A stretch of DNA of 64,000 nt from positions 32,598,313 to 32,662,312 of the forward strand of contig NW_026622952.1 in assembly GCF_023065955.2 (NCBI RefSeq), read 5' to 3'. Positions 34,622-46,455 of the stretch are shown in pieces. Within the stretch, counting starts at the first letter, position 1. Each line of letters begins with the position of its first letter. The stretch comes from Ursus arctos (Eukaryota > Chordata > Mammalia > Carnivora > Ursidae). The notes under the pieces are model-generated. The model saw nothing but the letters and a program-made list of their open reading frames with translations, had not been told where the DNA came from and ran no database searches. Position numbers and translations under genes: made by a program.

Positions 34622-34860
34622 ATGCAGCCAAAAATCCTCATTGGCAGAACAAAACTGAAAGCTCTTAATGAATTCTGTTACCGTGGCAGCATACTGTCAA
34701 ATTATGCACTAATAGCAAAAGAGCTAGAAAACCATACCAAGAAACCAGCATGTCTTTTGGCAAGCTAGAGACCAGGGTCTGGTGCTGAGCTTCCAAACGT
34801 TCTAAAGGAGAGAATTAACATCAGAGTAAGCCAAATCCTTGTGCAAACTCTCCAGGCTTT
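34622..34860 (+). pseudogene. Degenerate reverse-transcriptase fragment of a non-L1 LINE (RTE-like)
   Basis: Read on the plus strand from 34646, the frame gives RTKLKALNEFCYRGSILSN, then IAKELENHTKK. After a frameshift at about 34745 it gives SMSFGKLETRVW (34747-34782), then a stop. This is the well-known block after the palm domain of RTE/CR1-type reverse transcriptases (xxFxYLGSxLSxDxxxxxEIxxRIxxAxxxFGxLxxRVW). It is not found in L1 ORF2p. The catalytic motif is not present in the visible part. Mammals carry few such fossils (MamRTE1 is one). I judge this an old, inactive fragment; the subfamily is not certain. Confidence 0.65.
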
Positions 34861-35927
34861 CAGGTGCGATTCGTAGAGGAGCTACTTGAACATGAGGGTT
34901 TTTTTTTTTTTTTTTTCTTGTTTCTTCTTTTTATTTTTTTCTTCCAGATTTAATAGGATGTTAGTTGGTTTAACAATAAAAAGCATACCAAAAGGGTATG
35001 AGAAAATCTGAGACCAGATTTTGGGGAACAGAGTTCTATTTTATAAGTCAATTCCTACACTATATCAACATCTGTGATTTAAGATGTGGCAGAATTTTAA
35101 GGAAATTAGCATAATATAAAGGTGGCCAAATGGCCTTGATTGCTTAGGAATGAGTCTGCATTTTATATTTTTGTCTTAGGAAGATAGCCACATTGAAGTC
35201 TTTCTCAAATGGTATTATGTAGATCATGTTGTAAATCACCTAACACCTCAGAAAATCAGAGATTTCAATGATACGTATATAAAGCATCTGGAAGAATGAA
35301 GATGCACAAGTTGTCTATAAAGTTTCATTTATTTGTAGTATTTCTTTTCTTTGTTTCAGGGCTGTTATTTCCCATACAGTTTCCTAAAACTTAGCAAAAC
35401 ATTGCAAACTTAGCTGAAACATTGTCTTTTTCTCTGTTTCCTTTATTCTTACTCAAATTCTGTACATTGTTTTTTATCTTGCATTTATTTCCCTTTTCTT
35501 TCTCAGAAAACACAGATTCCCATGTCTCTTCCCCACTGTTTTTGTTTGGTTTTGTTTTGGTTTTTGAAATGGAAGGAAAGGATATGGCAATGGAGAAGTG
35601 GATTTCATACTTTGCTCCCTGAAAACCTAGAGGTTTACCAGAAGTGGCTTCTGAGCTGTAGATGGGGGAGGGACCAGAGGGAGCAGAGGGCTCTAGGGCT
35701 TTCATTCCAACTTCCATGGCAGCAGTTTTCAAATAAAATTCCATTTAAAGAAAGATTTCCACAACACAAATATCTCCACAGTGATAGAACCCACAAAGCT
35801 ATCAGGTTGAGTGTACCCAGGTAGGGCATTTGACGAAAGCAATCCCACTGAAAGACAGTAAGTAGGGGGAAGTTGAAGAAATTCACTGTGGGTCCCATGA
35901 TTAATCTTCCTTTACCCACCTTTTTTC
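34861..35927. other. Unique sequence, nothing recognised
   Basis: A T17 run lies near 34900. Overlapping open frames at 35391-35943 (up to 117 codons on minus) lie on both strands and have lysine/serine-rich low-complexity content. No gene is called. Confidence 0.45.
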
Positions 35928-36027
35928 GTGGAGCCCAACACATGGCTTGAACTCATGACCCTGAGACCAAGACCTGAGCTGAGATCAAGAGTCTGACGCT
36001 TCACCTACTGAGCCACCCAGGTGCTCT
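35928..36027 (-). mobile_element. CAN-SINE head fragment, minus strand, truncated
   Basis: gtggagcccaacacatggct tgaactcatgaccctgagac, then 'ctactgagccacccaggtgc'. Only about 100 bp of the tRNA-like half is present. The purine tract and tail are missing, as in old or truncated copies. Confidence 0.85.
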
Positions 36028-36187
36028 CCACCCTTCCTTCAACCACCTTAAGTGCCATGTCAACCAAAAAATCTGGAACTACTCATTTCTTCCCATTGAG
36101 CAGTAGCTCCTCTCCCCCAAAAAATCTAGCATGATTTTGTACCTTCTGCAATCTCAACAGGAGCAAAGTATGTAGTGGTCCACTGAG

Positions 36188-36270
36188 TAGGAAATATGAA
36201 TATGAAATAATATGAATATGAATATGAAAGGGTAAAATAATATGAAAATGATGTGAAAGGGTAAATATGT
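36188..36270. repeat. Degenerate (GAATAT)n-type simple repeat
   Basis: Repeated gaatatgaa and aataatatga units, plus two copies of gtgaaagggtaaa/tatgaaagggtaaa. Confidence 0.75.
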
Positions 36271-39200
36271 CACTAAGTAGTGAAGCAAGCAAACTAACAA
36301 CTATCTCAAATGATGTCTCTGTTGTTGTCCCAAAGAAAGATTGTATATCTCAATGATTTTTATGGCTAGAAAATTATTTTTATAGAAAAATTGTTACTTT
36401 TTAGTCATAAATATGTTTTCAGTCAATATAAAATTACCCTCACAGAAAAGAAAAGTTATAATTTGTGTCCTAATAAGATGTAAAATTAATTTTAATTCAA
36501 AAGTAAATTTATATCAATACACTGTAAAGATTTGTCCTACACTAATGAAAATAGAGCTTGAGATTTATAGGACCTGATGTCAAAATGCTAATACTTCTTG
36601 ACGAAACACAAGAAAGCAGGAAGTCATGGATTGTTATTTTCATTTAAGGTCTTGAGGTTTACCCTTAAATAAACTGCTATTAAATAGCTTTTTCAATGAT
36701 GTTGGATAGTAAACAGTTTATTATTTATCTTGATTTCTTCCTTGAGGAAATAACTTATTGCCCTAAGTTTTCTCTTATGTAATGGAAAATTATTTCTTTA
36801 ATTTACTGTAGACATTTTAATACCTTTTATTTTTGAAAATTCCGTTTTCTCCAAATCCAAGTGGTATGATTTTTATTATTATTATTATTCGCATAGTAGA
36901 GAACTATATAAAGAGATATTTTAGGTTACATTATGTCAGATTTTGGTTACTTGGAAAAAACGTATCAAAATAACATGTTTCTAATTTTTTATTAAATGTT
37001 ACTACTTCTGTATAAATCAGGAAATACTTTGGCAAGCTACAGCTTTTAAAATTAACATTGAGTGTTTTACTGGAAAAAAACTTTGAAAATTGCCTTGTGC
37101 TTTTAACAGTGGCTGGAAAAGGAAAAGAAATTAAAATGGATAAACAGCTAAAATGGAAATGCGTAATTACAGTGAAATAATACTTAAGTCCAAATCAAGT
37201 TTCAGTATAGAGTATATTTTAAAATATCTTCAGAGAAGAAAAATGTTATCTCTTTTAAGATTAAAAATTTGTTTTTTAAACATGTATTTTCAGATGATTT
37301 TACTTGTGATTATGTATGTCTAATTCAAACGATGTTATGTTTCCTTCTGTGTTTGGCAACATTCAACCATGAAAATTAAAATTAGTGTTTAAGAAATAAT
37401 TCAAGGAAAAGACTCCTCCAATAATATTTGCCCCAGTGAGCTGGGTAATTCTTGTAAATTGGTCTTTTGGCCTGAGTGATTTAGATAATTACTTAAATTC
37501 TCTATTTTAGGTTGAATATTCAGATACTACTCAATATCAAGCATATGATAAAGAGGATTAGTTTTATGTTTTCTTCAGTAACTTGATCAAAGATGAGTGA
37601 AACTGTATACTTTACCTATGTATTGACATTTTATATTCTTTAATTGTTCAGAAGCAGTGTCTCTTTAATTTGATTAGATCTTTTTTCCTATCGTTATTTT
37701 CCAATTTGTTTGATGGATTAACAAAGATTTGTTCAATCAAAGAAAATTCTGGATAACCGGTGAAACATAAGTTTGTAATCAGTATGTAACTCAAACTATT
37801 CTTTACTCATTCCATGAAAACCAATGATTAGATTACATATAAACATTACAGGGTGGGGGAAATGAATGCATTATTTACTCCAACTAGGATGTTTTCGTTT
37901 TTGCGTAATTGAAATTTTCTTTTCCTTTTTCAGTAGTATTTTTCATTTATGGTGTGCGTTGAGAAATAATTTTCCCTTGTCTTTTGTAGTTTTTAATTCA
38001 TGAAAATAAACTAAATCCAGGAGATTATAGTTATATTTCTTATTTATTAATGTAAAAGAATCCTATTAACTATTGCAATTTAGACTTTATTGTATTTTAA
38101 ATTAACATATTCATATTTTTGTGACTTTTTAACAGGCAATACCTTCAAGCTCTTGTGGTGTATCTAGATTTTGGCTGCAAAGAATTAACAGTAAGTGCTT
38201 ATGTGTGTGCAATAACTTTTTAAAAACCACAACTTCTCAATATTTTGAACTCCATTATGCTTAAATTCATGAAAAAAGTTAATATGATTATTTAAATTTA
38301 GCCTCCCAATTTATAATTTTGATAAAATGGACTCACTCTAGTCATATTTGCCATAGAGTTTTAAAAGATTACTGGCAAATCATTTACATAATGGAGAAAT
38401 AAGATCGATGGCTGTGTCTTTACATTTTGTCCAACACATTTGTTTCGCTGCGCTGTATAAATTTTGTTTATGCTTTTATGGCATTGATTATCTCTTTGAT
38501 CAGCTGATTTACAGACAGATTTGCAGCTGATTTACAGATTACAGGCAGTCTGCTTTCTATGGTTTTTCTATGGTTTTCTATGAATATTGGTTTTCAAATT
38601 TTGGATCGTGGGACATTTATTTTGCATTAGTAACATCTTTTGCAGCAACTCAAATTCATCTTTTGTGATGTTGCATTTTAAATAGTTTTCATGCAAATAC
38701 GAGTCACTAAGTCTTGTAGTAATCTCACAAAAGGTGGGAGAGGGCATCTTTCTCCCAAATGAAGTTAATAGTAAAGTGGAATGGAGCAACTTCTCAGTTA
38801 TTCTGCAATGTATTTTCATAATGGTTTAAACCTGTGTTTATTTCAAATGTGAGCATAAGTAACTTTTGTTTTACCTGCCATCCTGGGTTATCTTGTGCCT
38901 TTCTTTACATTAATGTAATTACCTGGGAATTATCTCTATTTCAAATTGAATAGGGAAATATCAGCATGCTGCAGGCTCTGTGCTCATCCAGGAATTAAAG
39001 TAATTTAAGATATGAGGTTTTAAATGGAAACTCTATTTGTAAGGAGAAGACATAATTCACTGCCAAAGGTATCTGTCTCACTGAAACCTCTGGAGAGACA
39101 GAAATGCTCTCCAAATTCTGAATTTTTGATTTTCTAAATAGTCCAGATGCTGCTATCTTACCTACTTGGATAGATTTCTAGTGTGTTGGGTAGTCTGGGC

Positions 39201-40370
39201 TGTGACCTGGCTTTTGATCCTTACTGATACTGGTCCCTGGGTATCTTTCTGACTTAACAGTTGAGCTCTTTGGCATTACTCCTGTCCAGCGATCTTCAAT
39301 TTGACTAAGGCTCCTCAGGCAATTACAGTGTCTTCTTTGAATACAATGAATTAAATATTGTTATTTCATAGAATAGGGAATGATTAGATGTATAAAATCC
39401 CTGCAAGGCTCATTCAGGAACTTGCTGTATTATCAAAGAAATCATTTTCTATTTGAGGGATTCCAACTTCACCTGTTTATTAAAATAGTTGTAGAAACAG
39501 CCTTTGGAGAAAAAGGTGTATGGATCCTTAGAAAGCATTAATTGGTACTAGCTTTGTGATAGCCTAAATGTGATATAAAATGACTGTTGAAATGACTTAA
39601 ACTATTTCTCCTCTTACCGTGGAAAATAAAGAGGAGGAAGGGCAAAGAAAATGCCTTCATACATGAGAAGCGTGAGCATGTCCACGTCCTTATAACCAAG
39701 TGGCGATCATTAGTCGTAGAACTGCATATTTTATAATGTGATAACCCGATTGGTTCAAACTCTCTTTTCCTTACATGTCCCAATATATATATTTTTTAAT
39801 CTTCAAGTCAGGTCTACATACTTCTAGAAACAATCAAATATAAATATGCGTGTGTATAAATAAAAATATGTATTTATACAAGTGCATATACATTTATGTA
39901 AATACATATGTATACACACATATCAGCAAAATCTTATTTTCTTAGGGTCCTTAAATGGGAAGCTTTGAATACACATACAGAATTTGATTTATCTTTGGAT
40001 TATTCTAAATGATTTTATCTCTAAATCTTCAGTCTCGGTCTGTTCTTATTCTGTCCTTCTTCCATGCATTGAAGAACTCTTGGGTAGCTGGTTGTGTGGT
40101 CTCAGACACTGGCGGTTTAGGGAGGAAAGATTACGTTTCTGTCTACTAGTTGCCCACAGACTCCTGGAGAAAATATGAAAATTTAACACATTTAATTATC
40201 TGTGGTGGGAATTGTGATACAAATCAGGATACAGTGGTTGGGAAGTCAGGAGATAAGTGCCTCGGTCATCTTGGAGGCCTAAAGCAGTGTTTTCTGGAGA
40301 AGGTATTTCTAGAACCACAGTAGTTGTGTCCAACCGAGAGGAATTGGTGGTGGTGGTAGTGGTGGTGTTG
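36271..40370. other. Unique AT-rich sequence without recognised repeats
   Basis: Four kilobases in which I recognise no transposable element, unlike most of the window. It contains the candidate exon at 38136-38190. Low repeat content can mark constrained non-coding DNA, but cross-species alignment would be required. A TG/TA-rich patch lies at 39840-39922. Confidence 0.45.
38136..38190 (+). other. Candidate coding exon (55 bp), unidentified gene, plus strand
   Basis: The T-rich tract tttttgtgactttttaacag (AG 38134-38135) precedes 55 bases ending in ttaaca and a perfect gtaagt donor (38191-38196). Two frames are open. In one, a single leading base is followed by QYLQALVVYLDFGCKELT, which looks like folded hydrophobic protein. 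In the other it reads AIPSSSCGVSRFWLQRIN. I do not recognise the protein. The open frame is only 18 codons, so chance is likely enough to keep confidence low. A non-coding RNA exon is possible. Confidence 0.28.
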
Positions 40371-40377
40371 TTTTGTA

Positions 40378-40400
40378 TGTGTGTGTGTGTGTGTGTGTGT
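40378..40400. repeat. (TG)n microsatellite
   Basis: About 11 TG units after a ggtggtggtagtggtggtg triplet-like stretch (40348-40367). Confidence 0.9.
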
Positions 40401-40509
40401 TCCAAAGTGTGGGGTTTGGGCAGGGGGTGAGGAGTGAGGATGGGGATGAGGAGACTGTAGGAATTATTCCAGGCTCTGTGGGAAGGGAACGCTATAGATG
40501 GAGTGGTTA

Positions 40510-40890
40510 GTAAGGTCAGGGTGAGAGAAGAGTGTTACTTGCTCAGGGAACACAGAATGAAAGTTGCCCAGTGCCAGGAAATGAGAGAATTAGAGCATGA
40601 AATTACATCCACAGCTATACTGAGAAGTTTGCATTTCATCAGATTGTCCCCCAGGAAATAAAAGGGGGCCCTCCTGGATTTTACAACAGTAAGGTGGCAT
40701 TGGAGTTGTATTTTGGAAATATCGATAGAGCGGCAGTTTTGAAGAAGGATTAGGAAAGATGGAGGAGGGACAGCAGAAATGGAGATAGGAAATCCTACCA
40801 GTTAGGAAATTAAATTAGTAGTTGTAAGAAATGTGATGGCTGACTTTTCAAAGGAGGTGGCTTTGTGGGTGGAGCAAGAGCCTAGGAAAC
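40510..40890 (-). mobile_element. L2 remnant, minus strand
   Basis: cagggaacacagaatgaaag, 'actgagaagtttgcatttcatc' and 'aggattaggaaagatggaggagggacagcagaaatggagataggaaatcctaccagttaggaaatt' follow the L2 complement order (ggaacagcaaggaggcc .. aaggactttggcttttac .. agggagaccagttaggaggc). Non-coding. Confidence 0.6.
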
Positions 40891-41161
40891 TCTAGCTCTG
40901 AACAGTGGAGACCGGCTTGTTTATTTGAGGTTATTTTTCGTTTGAAGAAGGAAATCTGTAGGATGATGATTGACTGGGAGGCCCAGTGGGTTGAGGGAGA
41001 AGAAAGACTAAGGTTAACATAAACAGTTACAGGAACACAAAGATGTCCTCTGACTGAGGGTACTGGATGGGAGGCACTGGGTGTGATTAGGGAGCCCAGC
41101 TCAGAACCCAGACAGAACCCGTTGTCTATAATGGCTTTGACCACGTTTTCTCTCTTTCCCA

Positions 41162-41318
41162 CACTGTCCAGTACAGTAGCCACTAGCTTCATAGGACTAT
41201 TAAAGTTAAAATTAATTAAAATTAAATGAAACCACAAATTGTGTTCCCCAGTTGCCCTTTCCATATTGCAAGGGCTCGAACGCCAACTGTGGTGAGCAGC
41301 TACCCTATTGGACAGCAC
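41162..41318. mobile_element. hAT-type non-autonomous DNA transposon (MITE)
   Basis: The terminal inverted repeats are ctgtccagtacagtagccac (left) and cagctaccctattggacagc (right, complementary). The AT-rich core is aaattaattaaaattaaatg. This is the common mammalian element around 'tattggacagcgc', which I cannot name with certainty. No transposase is encoded. Confidence 0.75.
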
Positions 41319-41904
41319 GTATGTTGCCAAAAGTCGCTTCTGACAAAGCCGTTCTAGATTCTTAAAGCGCTCATTAAAGAATGCTATTTTGAGTCACAAA
41401 AGCAAATACATAACTAAATGCATTTTAACATGTATACCCTTCTAAAGCTTTTAGAAATAGGCTTAATTATATTCTTCGTCCATAATCAGTCAGTCTGGTG
41501 AAAAACATCTGAATTTTAATAGAATGGGAAAATTTTAAATCCTCAAGTTTATATTTGAAGGACTTTTTTCTTTTCCATCCTGTGCTTTTAGTTAGGAGCA
41601 TAAGTAAAACTACCCTGCCGCTTATAGAACTGACAAAAAGCTTTTGGTAATAAATCAAAGGGGCCACTGTAGAGCAAGACCATTTTCTCAAAATATCTTA
41701 TTTTCTTAATGCTTTTTCAGCATCTCCATTTCCATCTTTAAATTCATTAATGAAACTTACTGATGTCAGTTCTCACTAAAAGATGATAACATTTGGTATA
41801 ATAGGATCTTATTAGATTGCAATTTCCAGGGCTCAGTATGTAAAATACAGTTCAACACCTCTGACCTCTTCAATTGTATGAGAGAGAAATATCTAAAATA
41901 CCAG
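41319..41904. other. Unique sequence
   Basis: Nothing recognised. Confidence 0.45.
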
Positions 41905-42106
41905 TTTTTTTTTTCAAGATTTTATTCATTTATTTGACAGAGAGAGAGAGACAGCCAGTGAGAGAGGGAACACAAGCAGGGGGAGTGGGAGAGGAAGAAG
42001 CAGGCTTCTCAGCGGAGGAGCCCGTTGTGGGGCTCGATCCCAGGACCCTGGGATCACGCCCTGAGCCAAAGGCAGATGCTTAATGACTGAGCCACCCAGG
42101 CGCCCC
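41905..42106 (-). mobile_element. Young CAN-SINE, minus strand, perfect target duplication
   Basis: Short T-run, aagattttattcatttattt, gacagccagtgagagaggga, 'ctcgatcccaggaccctgggatcacgccctgagcc' and 'caggcgcccc'. The 16-bp duplication taaaataccagttttt is identical at 41894-41909 and 42108-42123. This indicates recent insertion, so it is a good presence/absence marker. Confidence 0.97.
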
Positions 42107-42494
42107 ATAAAATACCAGTTTTTAATGATAGTGTTTCTAAATGATGGAATATTTTATTTCTGAGGGAAATATATTCTGATTGCACAGGGAAAAGCCAATT
42201 TGCTCTCTATTCTAATTATACACAACCTGAGTTCATTACAGGTGGTGTGTAGGTTAAAGGATGTTTCACATCTGGTAGAATGTTGATTATAAACAGATTA
42301 ATTGATCTTCCTTTATCATTATTTGGAGATGAGATATTCAGGGGGGAAAATCAGTTGGAAGCAGTGTAGTAAAGGAAACTGTGAAGAAGTGAGTTAATTT
42401 GTAGCTACAGCCCTGGCCTGTTTTTCACAGAACCCTCCCTATGATATTATTTACTAGCTAGAAGCTATTTGCATGTGGCTACTTGTCTAACAGT

Positions 42495-42498
<4 letters not shown>

Positions 42499-42549
<51 letters not shown>
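42499..42549. repeat. (CA)n microsatellite, about 25 units
   Basis: Uninterrupted AC dinucleotide run, long enough to be polymorphic. Confidence 0.97.
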
Positions 42550-42552
<3 letters not shown>

Positions 42553-42799
42553 CAAGTCTGTATTTCATTCTTTCCCCCAGAAAAGAAGTTTGTCATTGTT
42601 TTCGTCTGTTCAGCTTTGACTTTGTAAAATGAATTTCCATTCTCTTCTGTCAAAAATAGCTTCATGATTGGTCTCCTTGACTACGCACTTTCCTTCTTCC
42701 TTGCAGATTAATCTAAGGTATTGTTTTCATCATACCCCTCCCCCCCACACAATCCTTTACAATGTACACTGATCCCACAGAATAAAGTTTTATCTTTAG

Positions 42800-43175
42800 C
42801 TTTGCATTCACAACCCTTCCGATCTGTCCCTGTCTGCAGTAGGGACTCTTAAATGAAGTCACTGGCTATCAGCTATTGTAGCATTGTTCTGGCTCTCCTG
42901 ATAAGGGCATGCATCCCTCCAACTGCCTCCACCCAGCCTATTTTTTCCACCCTGAGCCCTGCAGCATTCATGTTCCTTCTTCTAAATAGCCTTAGACTCT
43001 CTTGGTCTAAATTCCACCCAATATTTTTCACTTTCCATGGAGTTTATTCATTTGGCACATCCATGTGCTCCCTGTGACCACTCTCAAAATGAAAATAAAT
43101 TAGTAATACTTACATTTAAGTCTGTTAGTCGTGTCCACCTAGCTTGCTTGAGGACAGTTGGCCTGTGATAAACTT
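42800..43175 (+). mobile_element. Probable L2-type LINE 3' region, plus strand
   Basis: tttgcattcacaacccttcc gatctgtccctgtctgcag, and later tagcttgcttgaggacagtt ggcctgtg, resemble the plus-strand L2 (or L3) blocks 'aaggccttcacaatctgtcc' and 'gagctccttgaggacaggg'. Diverged. Chance resemblance is possible. Confidence 0.4.
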
Positions 43176-45234
43176 AGGAGATTGTATTGGCGAGGGTGCC
43201 CTCTTAAGCATCTGGTGACTGAGAATTCAAAGAACAAGTATCTTGAACTGCGTGCTTTGATCAACTCACTGACTCATGCCGACCTTAGACGCAATATGGA
43301 TAGAATGGGCAAAACATTATTGTCCTTTTTATTGTGCTCAAAAATGCTGGGGCATTGCATTTTCTTCTCAGAATCTCTAAAGAGCTATAAGGTCCATAAA
43401 TATTGATACCCTGTGTGTCTAAAGATCAAGCCAGTTTCTAAAATAACATTAATGTGTTCATGTTGTTACCTTTAAGGAAAATATGGATTTTAACTTATCT
43501 GCCTATAAATATTAAATTAGCTGAAGTAACTAATACGGTCATTTGTGTGTTTATAACACACATTTCATTCATTGGAAATGAAAAACAACATATTTTATTC
43601 ATAATTGTATTCATTAAGATCTGGAGATCTCTTGAGGGATTGACTTTTATGTTTAAAAGGAACTTAAGAAACATGAGAGTTACTTAGAGGCCTTTCTAAC
43701 CAAAATATATTTTCTTTAGCAACATCTTTAGAAGAAATGTGAGTGTTTGACATTCCTAATGACCACTTCAGTGTCTTCTGGGGGTACATGTAGCAGGTGC
43801 AATAAATTATCCAGGTATCTAATACTAATAACTTATCTCGTGCAATTATATCTTCCCTTGTCACTTCGTGTATAAATGGTCTTCATGGAGTGAAACAAAC
43901 GATAGGCAAATTGTGATGCAAGAATGACAAAAAAAATCTTAGTAGTGATAGGAGACTTCACGCTGGGGATAAAATGAGTACGAAGTGTGCCTGCTATTAG
44001 CTATTGAAAAGCCTGAGGGATTTCCAAAATATGAAGAGGGAGAATGGCAAAGATAGATTTTGACTAGGTGCAGTTACCTGAAATTTGACCCAGGATATGA
44101 ATTTAGGGGGAAAAAAAAAAGCGCTACTATAATGTGTATCTGCAAATTTGCGTTGCCTATGTTTGCCAACCTTATAGCGTGGTAAGCAACTGTGATCATT
44201 TCTAAAAATGACAGCTTTAGGTATGGAAATTAATTAGATTCAGTGTTTATGAGAATTGTATAAATTTGATTTTATAGTCATTAATTTGAGGTACAACTTT
44301 AAATTGAAACCAATTTTATTTCCCCCTGAATGTAATGCTGAGTTGAAATAGCTCATTTGAAACTTTATTAGGTTGTTTTTTCATCTTGTTTTGTGGTTTT
44401 TGTTTTGTTTTGGGGGGGGGGGTTAAAAACTTTTATTATTATTATTTAAAAGAACATAATATAAATGCTTCAGCTGTTTGAATTAAGGAATTTTGTACTA
44501 TTAGTCACTTAGTGGAATTTACCCTTGTAGGTCATAGAAACAGACAGAATTATTGGGTAGGATAAGGCAGAATCTGTTTTTCATTGGGGTGGGCCGAACT
44601 AGAAAAGTTCCTGGTCAAAAGGTGATAAAATGAAAAATCATAAATGGGACTATACTGGAGCTTGGTCATTGGGTCAAAAAAAGGAAGTTCTAAGTAGGGA
44701 AGCAGGAGGAAAGAAGGACTCTGCTGATGGAATGTAAGCCAAAGTAGGTGAGGCAGCTGGCCAGAGACTGGGGGGCAGCATGGTATGCGGACGCTTGGTC
44801 GTGTCTTCAGACTGTGTCCTTGACAGTGTTCTCAGTTTTCAGGAGTGGTGCCCACTGACTGGGCAGGCACATGGGTCTGATTTTAACTGACAGCATCAAT
44901 CAGCCTTAGCCCATATAGTACTTAAGAAATTTTATCTCTTAATCAATACCACTTGCTTAAAGAGGGGGAAAAAAAAAACTGAAACCAAAAACACCACCAC
45001 AAAACAAAACAAAAAAATATGTTTATACATATTCCTTCCTTCCAATTAAAAACAAGCAAAATGAAACAAAAAGATGAAGAGATTATTCTAGACAATCAGA
45101 TAGCTGGATCTCATAATTTTGTGTCATTTCCTGCTCTCCACTCTCCAAACATTGTGAATTATCCTTTGGTGTAAAACAGTTGTTTCACATGTATTTATAA
45201 GAAATAATGCAATAAAATTGAATTCAGTATTTAT
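43176..45234. other. Unique sequence, nothing recognised
   Basis: A G11 run lies at about 44412-44422, preceded by a ttttgttttgtttt stretch. The rest is AT-rich DNA. Confidence 0.5.
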
Positions 45235-46455
45235 TATGTAGATGCTGGTTAAGAACAGAGGATTGGAGTCAGACATACCTGGTTTTAATTTTGTCTGTAT
45301 TCATTTCTAAAATTATACAAATTAGTAATGTTAAGTAAATCCTTTGATCCTTGTATCACCTTCTTCTTATTATTAATACTAATTATTATTTTTATTGAAG
45401 TATAGTTGGCATACAGTATTATTATTTTTGGCTGTATAACATAGTAATTCTATAATTACATGTTACTCAGTACCTCTCACAGTAAGTGTAGTCACCATCT
45501 GTCATTATACAAATTTATTACAGTATCATTGACTATATTCCCTATGTGTTATTTTTCATCCCTATGACTTATTTATTTTTATAACTGGAAGTTTGTAACT
45601 CTTAATCCCCTTCACCTGTTTTGCCAATCCCACACCCCCTCACCTCTGGCAACCACTACTTTGTTCTCTGCATTTATGAGTCTATTTCTTTTTGTTTGTT
45701 TGTTTTGGTTTGTTTTTGTTTTTGCTTTTTTTAGATTCCATGTGTAAGTGGAATAATACTGTATTTGCTTTTCTCTGTCTGACTTATGTTTCTTACCATA
45801 ATATCCTCTTCATCCATCCATGTTGTTTGGAATGGCAATTTTTTCCCATGGCTGAGTACTCTTCCTTTGTGTGTATATACCGCATCTTTATCCATTCGTC
45901 TACTGATGGATACCTAGGTTGCTTTCAGATCTTGGCTATTGTAAATAATGCTGCAGTGAACATAGGGGTGCATGTATCTTTTTGAATTAGTGCTTTTTTT
46001 GTTGCTGCTGGTCAATACCTAAAAGTGGAATTACTGGGTTATGTGGTATTTCTAATTTTTTTTTAGGGAAACCCAGTACTGTTTTCTACAGGGGCTGCAC
46101 CAGTTTGCATTCCCACCAACAGTGCGCAAAGGTTTCCTTTTGTCTATGTCTTTGTCAACACTTGTTATTTGCTATCTTTTTGATACTAGCCATTCTGAAG
46201 AGAGGGAGATGATAGCTCATTTCTGTAAAGATTAGTGATGATGTACATCTTTTCATATGTCTATTGACCATCTCTGTGTCTTCTTTGGAAAAATGTCTCT
46301 CCAGGGCTTCTGGCTGTTTTTTAATCGGATTGATTGCTTAATTGATTAATTGTTGGTATTGAGTTGTGTAAGTTCTTTAAATAATTACTTACAGGTGGTT
46401 ATAAGGATCAAAATAAGGTTGTGTGTATGAAGCACTTAGGAACAGGTCAGTGTGT
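45235..46455 (+). mobile_element. MIR SINE, plus strand, split by an L1
   Basis: The left part (45235-45371) reads gatgctggttaagaacagag gattggagtcagacatacct ggtttt, then 'aagtaaatcctttgatcc'. The right part (46393-46455) reads aggtggttataaggatcaaa ataagg, then gaagcacttaggaacaggtc. Together they make one MIR with the L1 at 45372-46392 inserted in it. Confidence 0.72.
45372..46392 (-). mobile_element. 5'-truncated L1 fragment, minus strand
   Basis: The 3' UTR end is attgaagtatagttggcata, then 'ctctggcaaccactactttgttctctgc', 'ttgtaaataatgctgcagtgaacataggggtg', 'aaaagtggaattactgggttatg' and 'tttgcattcccaccaacagtgcgcaaagg'. The same 3' UTR type is seen at 20652. Only the ORF2 C-terminus is present and it is broken. 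Short similar flanks (taattatt and taattact) may be the target duplication. Confidence 0.88.

Noticed and set aside
35391..35744. 117-codon minus-strand open frame, lysine/serine rich
   Set aside because: Overlapped by open frames on the other strand; low-complexity content; no domain recognised.
40848..41330. Longest open frame (160 codons, minus strand)
   Set aside because: It overlaps an L2 remnant and a hAT-type MITE, has no domain, and its composition is like translated non-coding DNA.
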